Below, in pieces: positions 17,200 through 26,093 of a stretch of DNA of 64,000 nucleotides (position 1 is its first letter; each line of letters starts with the position of its first letter). This DNA is from an uncultured Ruminiclostridium sp. (lineage in GTDB: Bacteria; Bacillota; Clostridia; Oscillospirales; Ruminococcaceae): assembly GCA_910579265.1 (NCBI GenBank), contig CAJTTE010000004.1, forward strand, positions 16,888 through 80,887, in the 5' to 3' direction. Under the pieces are notes generated by a model. The model had not been told where the DNA came from. It was given only the letters and a program-made list of their open reading frames with translations, and searched no databases. Position numbers and translations under genes: made by a program.

Positions 17200-17285
17200 C
17201 CGAAGCCGCTGAGCGGTCACGACCGGTTTATAATAAAATCGCAATATTTTCACCGCATAAAAAAATATTGAAAGGAAAAGGAAAA

Positions 17286-18704
17286 ATGTACAATCCCAAA
17301 TCACTTAAGGCTGAGGAATTTATTTCAGATGAAGAGATAAAGGAAACTCTTGAATATGCCGAAAAAAATAAGGACAACTTAGAGCTTGTATCCGAAATCA
17401 TTGAAAAAGCAAAGCTCAGGAAGGGGCTTTCCCATAGAGAGGCTTCGGTTTTGCTTGCCTGTGACAACCGGGAAAAGGTAAACGAGATTTTTGACCTTGC
17501 CCAACAGATAAAAAAGGATTTTTACGGCAACAGAATAGTTATGTTTGCACCTCTTTATCTCTCCAACTACTGTGTGAACGGATGCTTATACTGCCCCTAT
17601 CATCTTAAGAACAAGCACATCCCGAGAAAAAAGCTTACTCAGGAGGAGGTCAAAAATGAAGTAATTGCGCTTCAGGATATGGGGCATAAGAGACTTGCCA
17701 TCGAGGCTGGAGAAGATCCGGTGAATAATCCCATAGAATACATTCTTGAATGCATCGATACAATTTACGGCATCAAGCATAAAAACGGTGCTATCAGGCG
17801 TGTGAACGTTAATATTGCGGCTACCACCGTTGAAAATTACAAAAAGCTTCATGAAGCGGGAATAGGCACATACATACTGTTTCAGGAAACCTATCACAAG
17901 GAAAGCTATGAGACGCTTCATCCAACGGGACCTAAGCACGATTATGCGTACCATACCGAAGCGATGGACAGAGCAATGGAAGGCGGAATAGACGATGTAG
18001 GCCTAGGCGTATTATTTGGTCTGGAGCTTTACAAATATGAGTTTGCAGGGCTGCTCATGCATGCCGAGCACCTTGAAGCGGTTCACGGGGTAGGTCCTCA
18101 CACTATCAGCGTACCACGGCTTAAGCGCGCCGACGATATTGATCCCGACAAATTTGACAACGGCATAAGCGATGAAATATTTGCGAAGATCTGCGCTTGT
18201 ATAAGACTTGCCGTACCTTATACGGGAATGATTATTTCAACCCGTGAGAGCAAGGCTGTCCGTGAAAAGGTGATACGCTTAGGTGTGTCTCAGATAAGCG
18301 GCGGATCAAAAACCAGTGTGGGCGGTTACTACGAACCTGAGCCGGAGGATGAAAGCAGCGAGCAGTTTGACGTTTCAGACAAGAGAACCCTTGACGAGGT
18401 AGTTCGCTGGCTTATGGAAATCGGGTACATTCCCAGCTTCTGTACCGCATGCTACCGTGAGGGAAGAACGGGAGACCGTTTTATGAGTCTGTGCAAAAGC
18501 GGACAAATTCAAAACTGCTGTCATCCCAACGCTTTGATGACACTTAAAGAATATCTCGTGGACTATGCAAGTCCCGAAACAAGGAAAATTGGCGAAGAGC
18601 TTATTGAAAAAGAACTCCGCAACATTCCGAAGGACAAGGTAAGACAAATAGCTTCCGACTATCTTAAGGAGATCGAGGAAGGAAAAAGAGATTTCAGGTT
18701 CTGA
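17286..18704 (+). CDS. hydG: [FeFe]-hydrogenase H-cluster radical SAM maturase HydG
   Basis: A 472-residue radical SAM tyrosine lyase which cleaves L-tyrosine to supply CO and CN- ligands for the H-cluster. The N-terminal cluster motif is CVNGCLYC, and the C-terminal auxiliary cluster motif CTAC...C (CX2CX22C, in FCTACYREGRTGDRF and QNCCHPNA) is intact. ATG 17286 behind AAAGGAAAAGG is taken as start; a TTG six codons upstream is in frame but would bury the ribosome site. It is the last gene of the operon with the TM1266-like regulator and hydE, closed by the terminator at 18843. Confidence 0.95.
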   Translation: MYNPKSLKAEEFISDEEIKETLEYAEKNKDNLELVSEIIEKAKLRKGLSHREASVLLACDNREKVNEIFDLAQQIKKDFYGNRIVMFAPLYLSNYCVNGCLYCPYHLKNKHIPRKKLTQEEVKNEVIALQDMGHKRLAIEAGEDPVNNPIEYILECIDTIYGIKHKNGAIRRVNVNIAATTVENYKKLHEAGIGTYILFQETYHKESYETLHPTGPKHDYAYHTEAMDRAMEGGIDDVGLGVLFGLELYKYEFAGLLMHAEHLEAVHGVGPHTISVPRLKRADDIDPDKFDNGISDEIFAKICACIRLAVPYTGMIISTRESKAVREKVIRLGVSQISGGSKTSVGGYYEPEPEDESSEQFDVSDKRTLDEVVRWLMEIGYIPSFCTACYREGRTGDRFMSLCKSGQIQNCCHPNALMTLKEYLVDYASPETRKIGEELIEKELRNIPKDKVRQIASDYLKEIEEGKRDFRF

Positions 18705-18842
18705 GACGGCTTTAAAGCATGTTTTCGTTTTGAAAGCCGTTAAGCAGGAGCAGTTTAAGCTGATCTGTTCAATAATATTGCACTATATTTGATATTTTAG
18801 GCGTTACAGCGCTTTTAAGAAAAAAGAAAACACATATAACAA

Positions 18843-18875
18843 AATAACCGCAGTTTTTCTGCGGTTATTTTTTCG
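18843..18875 (+). terminator. Rho-independent terminator after hydG
   Basis: A perfect 11-bp stem AATAACCGCAG / CTGCGGTTATT with loop TTTTT, followed by TTTTT. It separates the hydrogenase operon from the alcohol dehydrogenase. Confidence 0.9.
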
Positions 18876-18932
18876 GCTTAAGTCAATAATATCAATATCA
18901 CAAAATTTTTTTCTTCTTATCATTTTTTGATA

Positions 18933-18961
18933 TTGACAAAGGAGGAAGAAAGTGGTAAAAT
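18933..18961 (+). promoter_or_regulatory. Promoter of the alcohol dehydrogenase gene
   Basis: TTGACA (18933-18938), 17-bp spacer and TAAAAT (18956-18961). The start point falls within the Rex-like operator just downstream. Confidence 0.8.
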
Positions 18962-18965
18962 GTAA

Positions 18966-18983
18966 TTGTTAAAAAATTAACAC
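18966..18983 (+). promoter_or_regulatory. Rex-type redox operator
   Basis: TTGTTAAAAAATTAACAC matches the Rex consensus TTGTTAANNNNTTAACAA at every defined position but the last. It overlaps the predicted transcription start, fitting repression when NADH/NAD+ is low. Rex is the known regulator of alcohol dehydrogenases in Clostridia; the Rex gene is not in this window. Confidence 0.8.
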
Positions 18984-19028
18984 TCCCGTTTGGAACAGGA
19001 GCAGTTTATTTCAGGAGGTATTTGTACT

Positions 19029-20246
19029 ATGGCACGTTTTACACTTCCACGTGATCTTTATCACGGCAAAGGCGCTCTGGAGGCACTTAAGACATTTCAG
19101 GGCAAGAGGGCTATGATTTGCGTAGGCGGAGGCTCTATGAAAAAGTTCGGTTTCCTTGATAAGGTCGTTGCTTATCTTAAGGAGGCGGGAATGGAGGTTG
19201 AGCTCTTTGAGGGAATAGAACCGGATCCTTCTGTAGATACTGTTATGAAGGGCGCGGAGGCTATGCTGAAATTTGAACCGGACTGGATCATAGCTATCGG
19301 AGGAGGTTCTCCTATCGATGCGGCGAAAGCAATGTGGATAAAATATGAATATCCCGATATCACGTTTGAAGAGATGTGCAAGGTGTTCGGAATTCCGAGC
19401 CTCAGACGCAAGGCGCATTTCTGCGCTATTTCATCGACCTCCGGAACGGCTACCGAGGTAACTGCATTTTCTATTATTACCGACTATAACAAGGGAATCA
19501 AGTATCCCATTGCCGATTTCGAGATCACTCCCGACGTCGCTATCGTTGATCCCGACCTTGCCGAGACCATGCCCAAAAAGCTTGTTGCTCATACCGGTAT
19601 GGATGCAATGACTCATTCGGTAGAGGCTTATGTTTCTACAGCACACTGTGATTATACCGATCCTCTTGCGCTTCACGCGATTAAGATGATACAGGATGAT
19701 CTGGTAGATTCCTATAACGGAGATATGAGCAAAAGAGACAGCATGCACAACGCTCAATGCCTCGCAGGTATGGCTTTCTCAAATGCATTACTCGGCATAG
19801 TTCATTCAATGGCGCATAAAACCGGTGCGGCTTTTGCCGACAAGGGCGCTCATATTATTCACGGAGCGGCAAACGCAATGTATCTTCCCAAAGTAATCGC
19901 CTTTAATGCAAAAAATCCCGAGGCGGCAGAGCGTTACGGAGAAATTGCCGATCATATGAAGTTAGGCGGAAATACCAATGAGGAAAAAGTCAAGCTCCTT
20001 ATCGATTATCTGCGCAAGATGAACGATGATCTTAATATTCCTCACTGCATCAAGAATTACGGTGCGGACAGCTATCCTGCCGAACAGGGCTTTGTTCCTG
20101 AGGATGTTTTCCTTGAGAGGCTTCACGATATCGCAGTCAACGCTATCGGCGACGCTTGCACCGGCTCAAATCCCCGTCAGCCCTCTGTTGAGGAAATGGA
20201 GAAGCTGCTTAAATGCTGCTATTATGATACTGAGGTGGATTTCTGA
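19029..20246 (+). CDS. Iron-containing alcohol dehydrogenase
   Basis: The 405-residue protein belongs to the group III iron-dependent alcohol dehydrogenases, close to the C-terminal half of AdhE, and would reduce acetaldehyde or butyraldehyde with NAD(P)H during fermentation. Visible are the dinucleotide-binding GGGSPIDAAKAMW, and the metal ligands in TGMDAMTHSVEAYVS (Asp, His), GIVHSMAHKTG and AHIIHGAANAMYLP. ATG 19029 follows CAGGAGG by 8 nt; an upstream in-frame start lies before the ribosome site. The Rex operator in the promoter supports a role in NADH disposal. Substrate preference (ethanol versus butanol) cannot be told. Confidence 0.93.
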   Translation: MARFTLPRDLYHGKGALEALKTFQGKRAMICVGGGSMKKFGFLDKVVAYLKEAGMEVELFEGIEPDPSVDTVMKGAEAMLKFEPDWIIAIGGGSPIDAAKAMWIKYEYPDITFEEMCKVFGIPSLRRKAHFCAISSTSGTATEVTAFSIITDYNKGIKYPIADFEITPDVAIVDPDLAETMPKKLVAHTGMDAMTHSVEAYVSTAHCDYTDPLALHAIKMIQDDLVDSYNGDMSKRDSMHNAQCLAGMAFSNALLGIVHSMAHKTGAAFADKGAHIIHGAANAMYLPKVIAFNAKNPEAAERYGEIADHMKLGGNTNEEKVKLLIDYLRKMNDDLNIPHCIKNYGADSYPAEQGFVPEDVFLERLHDIAVNAIGDACTGSNPRQPSVEEMEKLLKCCYYDTEVDF

Positions 20247-20271
20247 TTTAACCCGGCTTAAATATAAAATA

Positions 20272-20307
20272 AGAATCGCCTCTCGTTTTACGGGAGGCAA
20301 TTCTTTT
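20272..20307 (+). terminator. Rho-independent terminator after the alcohol dehydrogenase
   Basis: An imperfect stem AGAATCGCCTC / GAGGCAATTCT with a loop of about 10 nt is followed by TTTA. Confidence 0.7.
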
Positions 20308-20509
20308 ACGGTTTTTTGTTCAAATACAAATAGGATCAGAACGATACCCGAAAATGAAAGAATATTTCGAAAAGCGGGAAAAGGGCTATACCGGAGGCCT
20401 TACGCAAAAAGCGTTATCATCGAAAAAACGCGCTATGATCTTACCGGTCATTTTGGTGATAAGGCATTCATTACCGTAAAATTGATTCAGAGTCCCGCAA
20501 GGATCAAGT

Positions 20510-20688
20510 TAAGTCAATACCGCACAATGACCGCCTGACGGCTTTGCGTGCGGCTTGCTTGCATATTTTCCGACATCTTACACAAAATTCTCCTTGAAAT
20601 ACGTCAGTATTCCTGCGTTGAATTTATGCAAGCTTACGAAAAATCTGACTGCGCGATTCGCACGCAATCATTGTGCTGTGTTGCCTTA
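20510..20688 (+). repeat. Family A repeat, copy 6
   Basis: A 179-bp copy, TAAGTCAATACCGCACAATG to CATTGTGCTGTGTTGCCTTA (one mismatch in each terminus). It abuts the stop codon of the clostripain-family gene. The 200 bp before it (20308-20509) hold nothing supported. Confidence 0.85.
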
Positions 20689-20695
20689 AAAATGC

Positions 20696-22924
20696 TTATT
20701 CATCGCCGTAGTAATAGTAGAGTTCATCGCCTTCTATTCCGAAAAGAACAAAGTCTGTATAAAGTCCGTTTCCGTAATAATCGTAAATTTCAAATGAGTA
20801 ATAATAATCGCCGTCGGGAAGAAAGCCCATTCCTATTTCGCTGTTGCCGTCATAGATATATTTGTCGCCGTAATAGTAATCCACATATTCATATGTAACG
20901 GCATCATATGCGTCATAGTAGGGTTCTATGATGTCACCGGCTTTAAGCTGATACAGTTCTCTTGCGGCGCTTCCGTTTTCACTTATGCCGTCCCATGCTC
21001 CGAGTATTTCGGTAGTCATTCCGCTGTCTTTATATGATTGTTTTATCTTCAGGTTGGTATATTCTTCGTTCAGGTAAATCGGAGCGGTATATATGTTGTA
21101 GTAATCATCTTCATCGTAGTTCGTTTCCACAAGATAAACACAAAGAGGCTGACCGTCGGGAAGCGTAAACCAAGAGCCGTCGAAATTATCCTTGCAGACA
21201 CCGGTATCCCAATCAAGATCAACAAAATCGTCGGTTCCCAGATCGAGCATCATTTCCGGACTTCCTTCTTCCCAATAGCTCATCATTATGTTGCAGTGGA
21301 CGGTATCCAGGTCGTAAAGACAGTCGTCAGTAAGCTTAAACGTATAGCTTCCTTCGCTGTCAAGGTGGGGAGTTACTTCATATGTCAGGGCGCTGTTGCC
21401 GGCATCAAAGTTTATACCGTCTTCAGCCGATTCCCAATAGCCGTAGCCGCTGCCGGAAATTGATCCGTTGCTCCAGAATCCGGTGTCATCACCTGTCCAG
21501 CTGTCATACTCGTAGCCGTCAACGCTTCCGTTATTGCTGCTTCCGTAAGCGCATAGGTCCACAAGACTCAGATAATACGGACTTATACAAATGTCCTTAA
21601 GTATATCAAGCTCATTGCTGCCCTGTACGCTTAACGGATAGTAAATGCACAGACCGCTTGCATTCGCGGTATCAATTCCGTTTTTGCTGTATACGATGCA
21701 GTTATCCAACGCTTTAAGAGCAGCGGATACTTCGTCATTCGCCTCAGAAACGGAAGCACCGGCCAATGTAAGAAAATCTCCCGCATCAATCATATTCGTG
21801 TAGCCTTCCGTCTTATTATTTCCGCCGAAATTAAGAGAAGATTTACCGGCTTTAATAATATCGGTCACACTGTTGTTATAGGCATATTCATAAACTTTTT
21901 TTGAGAAGCTGTTAAATGCGGTCAAAAATTCATCTGTTTTTGAAAGGTCGATTACCGACAAGGTCGCGTCATATTCTTCATCTGTATATACACATGCTTC
22001 ATAGTATCCGTCGCATATGTACTTTCCCAGATCACCGCCGTTTGATGCGCCGCCTTTCAGAGCCTTGGCGAAGGATGTGTAATCCCAGCCGTTTCCGGAC
22101 TCAAGGTTTTGAGATGCCAGCATGTATTTCGCATAGGGCGTCAGCATATTTGCCATTTCCGCCGTTGCCATAAGACACGCGTCACAGCCTATCAGTTCAA
22201 AACGCCCGGTCATATTTCCGAAAACGGAGGCAATAGCCGTGTCGATCTCTTTAAGAGAAAGCGAATCAAAGTCGTTGTTTTCATCGAAGCATACGCCGGT
22301 TATGCTTCCTCCGCCGTGGTTCCAGAGATCAAGGACCATAAATTCCGAGGAGTATTTTTCAAGGCTCCATTTCAGAAAATCCGAAAGGGTAGATGAAAGT
22401 CCCATATTAGTGGATTTTCCGCTGTATACCTCCTCGATCTCTCCGCCTTTTACTACAAATCTCTGTTTTGTTTTCGGCTTACATAAGTCATTAAACCATT
22501 CATCGGTTCCGTCGGCTTCCACAACAAAACGAAGATTGGCGCAATCCCTTGTGGCGTCAATCATTTCATTAAGATCATCCGTAGCAGATCCCTGATCGCT
22601 TTCAAGATCGGTGGCGCACATATACACAAGAACCGTCCATATGCCTTTTTCTCCGGATGCCGCTTCACTTTCTTTTTTCAGCCTTGATATGGACAGAGCG
22701 TCATTTTCTTCTAATGCAAGTAAAGTTCCTCTCGAACCGGGAAGCGAATCAACGGGGGTGCCGCCGCCGTTTTGGGATGATGTTGCGGGAGGTGTTGACG
22801 ATACTGCGGGGATACTTGTTCCCGATGTCTGAGTGGGATTTCTCGTTGATTCCGTACTGCATCCGCAAAGCAGAAGACTGAGGCTGAGCGCGGCCAAAGT
22901 CATATTTGTAATCGCTTTTTTCAT
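20696..22924 (-). CDS. Clostripain-family (peptidase C11) lipoprotein
   Basis: The 742-residue protein has a lipoprotein signal (lipobox LLLCGC, lipidated Cys22), a Ser/Thr/Pro-rich linker (about 25-65) and a caspase-like C11 domain. The catalytic dyad is visible: His in LDLWNHGGGS (H203) and Cys in FELIGCDACLMATAEM (C250). C11 peptidases cut after Arg or Lys and are usually self-activated; a processing site cannot be located by eye. The C-terminal ~250 residues form a Gly/Tyr/Asp-rich beta region ending in a Tyr-rich tail (DYYGNGLY, DELYYYYGDE). ATG 22924 is chosen for the AAGGA 9 nt before it. It stands alone and is likely anchored on the outer face of the membrane. Confidence 0.87.
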   Translation of the reverse strand: MKKAITNMTLAALSLSLLLCGCSTESTRNPTQTSGTSIPAVSSTPPATSSQNGGGTPVDSLPGSRGTLLALEENDALSISRLKKESEAASGEKGIWTVLVYMCATDLESDQGSATDDLNEMIDATRDCANLRFVVEADGTDEWFNDLCKPKTKQRFVVKGGEIEEVYSGKSTNMGLSSTLSDFLKWSLEKYSSEFMVLDLWNHGGGSITGVCFDENNDFDSLSLKEIDTAIASVFGNMTGRFELIGCDACLMATAEMANMLTPYAKYMLASQNLESGNGWDYTSFAKALKGGASNGGDLGKYICDGYYEACVYTDEEYDATLSVIDLSKTDEFLTAFNSFSKKVYEYAYNNSVTDIIKAGKSSLNFGGNNKTEGYTNMIDAGDFLTLAGASVSEANDEVSAALKALDNCIVYSKNGIDTANASGLCIYYPLSVQGSNELDILKDICISPYYLSLVDLCAYGSSNNGSVDGYEYDSWTGDDTGFWSNGSISGSGYGYWESAEDGINFDAGNSALTYEVTPHLDSEGSYTFKLTDDCLYDLDTVHCNIMMSYWEEGSPEMMLDLGTDDFVDLDWDTGVCKDNFDGSWFTLPDGQPLCVYLVETNYDEDDYYNIYTAPIYLNEEYTNLKIKQSYKDSGMTTEILGAWDGISENGSAARELYQLKAGDIIEPYYDAYDAVTYEYVDYYYGDKYIYDGNSEIGMGFLPDGDYYYSFEIYDYYGNGLYTDFVLFGIEGDELYYYYGDE

Positions 22925-23231
22925 ATTTATCATTCCTTTTTAAGTTGTTTATCCGGTAGGTACGGCATATTTCATATTACGGTTATCTTGAGGAAGCCTT
23001 TGTTCTCTGATCCGGATTATGCCGTAAATACGGCTGCATACATAACTTTTATTATTGTGACAGGATGGGCGCGACACTTATGGTCGGATCGAGGGCTTTG
23101 AATCGTTGAATGAATACGGCTGCCGCTTTCTGAATATATGCATAACGGATATGGATCATTATCTGAGGTCAAAAAGCTAAAGCTTGTGTGATTTGCACTT
23201 AATGAAATATAATACAGGCACGATGAAATTA
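22925..23231. other. Intergenic stretch, nothing recognised
   Basis: About 300 bp between two minus-strand genes. It has no repeat copy, no clear terminator and no supported gene. Confidence 0.5.
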
Positions 23232-24062
23232 TCATGCCTTTTCCTGTTTGATCTTATTGGACTTTTCTTCCTCTTTTTTTACATACTCGTTATAAATATT
23301 AACGGTTTTTACAACCTCTTTATCGTCAACCACGAGTATCTCGCCTTTAAGCTTGTCATTGTGAGCGATCCCGCATATCTGGCTGTTCATGAACAGACAT
23401 TTCCCGCTGTCCTTATTATCGATCAGCTCCAGGTCGTCCACAGCCTTTACGTTATCTACGACAAATCCCATGCATGTCTGCATCGAATCAGTGTCGTTGC
23501 TTAAAAATATGACCATACGCTTCGAGGTGTCGGAAATATAGTTTATGGCGTTGTTTATAATGTTTTTCAGCTTTCTGCCGCAGGAATCCGCCTGATACAG
23601 CACTGATTTGCCGCTGTTCAGGGACGCACCGTAGGTCTCAAGCTCCGCCTGTTGTTCATGTATACGTTTTATATATGCGGCCGTTTCGGATTTCTCATGG
23701 AAAAACTTGTGTTCAATATTGTCACCGAAATAATTTGAATCCACGGAAAAGTTTTCACCGGTTTCGGCGCATCGGTGAAGCTCTTTCAGATAATCGTCCA
23801 CACCGCCTTTTTTATAGTTAAGAGCAGTCAGCATTTGTTCGGTTTCTTCGTTTCCGTCATTTACCTTCATAAGTGCTTTCAGATCAAGAACAGGGACCAC
23901 ACCGTCTCTCATACTGCATACCCCTAAAAAAATTTTAGGAGCGTTTGCAACGGAGGTTATCGGAGGAACTTGTGCTATTCCCGTTACCATGGCGGTGCTG
24001 ATGGCATAAAGCTGATGCTTCAGATCAAATATTATCCAAGGAAGATTGCTGTTAGGTTCCAT
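23232..24062 (-). CDS. CheW-like protein with a ~115-residue insertion
   Basis: The 276-residue protein begins as a CheW domain (residues 5-65: WIIFDLKHQLYAISTAMVTG, FLGVCSMRDGVVPVLDLKAL) and resumes it at about 182 (RMVIFLSND...MGFVVDNVKAVDDL...ICGIAHNDKLKGEILVVDD). The interior (66-181) is helical; part of it (YLKELHRCAETGENFSVDSN ... YIKRIHEQQAELETYG) resembles a chemoreceptor zinc-binding (CZB) domain by layout, but the usual zinc ligands (DHxxW His and HxCxFG Cys) are missing. CheW couples chemoreceptors to CheA; a role as coupling or sensing adaptor is inferred. No other chemotaxis gene is in the window. The ATG follows AAAGGAG. The tail is Lys/Glu rich. Confidence 0.72.
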   Translation of the reverse strand: MEPNSNLPWIIFDLKHQLYAISTAMVTGIAQVPPITSVANAPKIFLGVCSMRDGVVPVLDLKALMKVNDGNEETEQMLTALNYKKGGVDDYLKELHRCAETGENFSVDSNYFGDNIEHKFFHEKSETAAYIKRIHEQQAELETYGASLNSGKSVLYQADSCGRKLKNIINNAINYISDTSKRMVIFLSNDTDSMQTCMGFVVDNVKAVDDLELIDNKDSGKCLFMNSQICGIAHNDKLKGEILVVDDKEVVKTVNIYNEYVKKEEEKSNKIKQEKA

Positions 24063-24229
24063 AGGAACTCCTTTCCTGCATGTTTTTGCTGAAATAATAT
24101 ACTTATTGAATTATACCATATCCGGACATGATTTTCAACCTTTTTAAGGAAGTTTTATTTTCATATCGGCTATTGAACTTATGTCCGATCTGTGATACAA
24201 TTAAGGAAATTAAGTTACGGAGGTTATCT

Positions 24230-25717
24230 ATGAAAAATATTCCAACAATAAAACTTGGTATCATTGCAGTCTCCCGCGACTGTTTTCCGATGAGCCTTTC
24301 CGCTTCCAGAAGGAGCGCGGTCGTAAAGGCTTTTGAAAAATACGGAGAAATCTATGAGTGCCCCACTACCGTGGAAAATGAAAGAGACGCCATGAAGGCT
24401 TTGGAGCAGGTAAGGGGGGAAGGCTGCAACGCTTTGGTGGTTTATCTCGGGAATTTCGGGCCGGAGACAAGCGAAACGCTTATAGCAAAGTATTTTGAAG
24501 GACCTGTAATGTATGTCGCAGCGGCTGAGGAAGCCTGCGGAAGCAGTTTATGCGACAGCAGAGGCGATGCTTACTGCGGGATGCTTAATGCCAGCTATAA
24601 TCTTGCCCTCAGGAACATAAAGGCGTATATTCCGGAATATCCCGTAGGCACGGCCGACGAAGTGGCTGAAATGATAAATGACTTTATTCCGGTGGCGCGT
24701 GCCGTTATAGGCGTGCGGAATTTGAAAATCATAAGCTTCGGTCCGCGTCCTCAGGATTTTCTTGCCTGCAATGCTCCGATCAAGCGTTTATATGATCTGG
24801 GGGCAGAGATAGAGGAAAACAGTGAGCTTGACTTGTTCGCATCATATAACGAACATCAGAACGACGCCCGCATTCCCGGAGTGGTAAGGGAAATGGAGGA
24901 GGAGCTGGGTGACGGCAATAAGATGGCCGGCATACTGCCTAAGCTTGCTCAGTTCGAAATCACTCTTCTGGATTGGGCGGATGCTCATAAAGGAAGCCGA
25001 AAGTATGTTGCCTTTGCGAATAAATGCTGGCCTTCTTTTCAGACGCAGTTCGGATTCGTACCGTGTTACGTAAATTCGCGGCTTACCGCCATGGGAATCC
25101 CGGTAGCATGCGAGGTGGATATATACGGCGCTCTCAGCGAGTATATAGGCCTTTGCGTAAGCGGAGATACCGTAACTCTTCTTGATATCAACAATACCGT
25201 TCCGGCGGATATTTATTCAGAAAATATAGAAGGAAGATTCTCATATACGCACAGGGATACTTTTATGGGATTCCACTGCGGAAATACCCCGTCCTGCAAG
25301 CTTTCCTCATCAACCATGAAATATCAGCTTATAATGCACAGAGGTCTTGAGCCGGATAAGGAGCCCGATATAACGAGAGGTACCCTCGAGGGCGATATTA
25401 TTCCCGGGGACATCACCTTTTTCCGGCTTCAATCGACTGCGGATGCCGAAATAAGAGCCTATGTGGCCGAGGGCGAGGTCCTTCCGGTGGCCACTCGTTC
25501 TTTCGGAGGAATTGGGGTGTTCGCCATACCCGAAATGGCAAGGTTTTACAGGCATGTTCTTATTAAAGGCAATTTCCCTCACCACGGGGCGGTAGCCTTC
25601 GGCCATTTCGGAAAGCAGATATTTGATGCGCTTACATATCTGGGCGCGGAGAATATAGGGTATAATAAACCTAAAAATGTTTTGTATGACGGTGAAAATC
25701 CATTTTCTTTAAAATAA
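24230..25717 (+). CDS. L-fucose/L-arabinose isomerase fold protein
   Basis: The 495-residue protein reads as a member of the L-fucose/L-arabinose isomerase-like superfamily. It has the N-terminal Rossmann-like domain (IKLGIIAVSRDCFP...), a middle domain with KIISFGPRPQDFLACN, and a C-terminal part with ACEVDIYGALSEYI, FMGFHCGNTPSC and FPHHGAVAFGHFGK. These contain the Glu, Asp and His expected of metal-dependent ketol isomerases. Family members interconvert aldoses and ketoses, but many annotated ones are of unknown substrate, and no kinase or aldolase lies beside it. ATG 24230 follows ACGGAGG by 7 nt; an upstream in-frame start is poorly placed. It is divergent from the CheW-like gene. Confidence 0.82.
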   Translation: MKNIPTIKLGIIAVSRDCFPMSLSASRRSAVVKAFEKYGEIYECPTTVENERDAMKALEQVRGEGCNALVVYLGNFGPETSETLIAKYFEGPVMYVAAAEEACGSSLCDSRGDAYCGMLNASYNLALRNIKAYIPEYPVGTADEVAEMINDFIPVARAVIGVRNLKIISFGPRPQDFLACNAPIKRLYDLGAEIEENSELDLFASYNEHQNDARIPGVVREMEEELGDGNKMAGILPKLAQFEITLLDWADAHKGSRKYVAFANKCWPSFQTQFGFVPCYVNSRLTAMGIPVACEVDIYGALSEYIGLCVSGDTVTLLDINNTVPADIYSENIEGRFSYTHRDTFMGFHCGNTPSCKLSSSTMKYQLIMHRGLEPDKEPDITRGTLEGDIIPGDITFFRLQSTADAEIRAYVAEGEVLPVATRSFGGIGVFAIPEMARFYRHVLIKGNFPHHGAVAFGHFGKQIFDALTYLGAENIGYNKPKNVLYDGENPFSLK

Positions 25718-25752
25718 AATGCCGTTAATAAAAGAGCGCCCAAGATATTATT

Positions 25753-25940
25753 AGGTGGTACGTGAAAACAAAGCATATACGTACAATTCTGTTAATAGTC
25801 AGGCGATTTCAAGGAAAAAGAGGAGAAATGCGAAGGTGTTTCGCAGCTATCCCTTTGGGATATCTATCGGCATACCTTGATGCGAAAAACCTCCGAGGTC
25901 AGTAGAAATTGTGTGATTTGCGGCTTTACGGATTGCCCCT
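25753..25940 (-). repeat. Family B repeat, copy 3 (inverted)
   Basis: Contains TGAAAACAAAGCATATACGTACAATTC at its left part in shortened form, GATTTCAAGGAAAAAG, AGCTATCCCTTTGGGATA and GTCAGTAGAAATTGTGTGATTTGCGGC in the family order. The outer termini are more eroded than in other copies. Confidence 0.78.
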
Positions 25941-25943
25941 GAA

Positions 25944-25992
25944 AAAGTCCGCACATTCCGAGCATGAGAATTCGGATATGTGCGGACTTTTA
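25944..25992 (+). terminator. Rho-independent terminator
   Basis: Stem GTCCGCACAT / ATGTGCGGAC, with an inner TCCGA/TCGGA pairing, followed by TTTTATTTTTT. It probably terminates the isomerase-fold gene beyond the family B copy. Confidence 0.8.
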
Positions 25993-26093
25993 TTTTTTAC
26001 AGCATTCGTTTGTCATTTGTGAAATAAAGCCGTATTGTTACTGCGTAAAAACGAAAAACATGTATTAGATGCTTTAAAATATTTACTATGAAT

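Noticed and set aside
20340..20509. 41-codon frame after the alcohol dehydrogenase
   Set aside because: No ribosome site and it runs into the family A repeat region.
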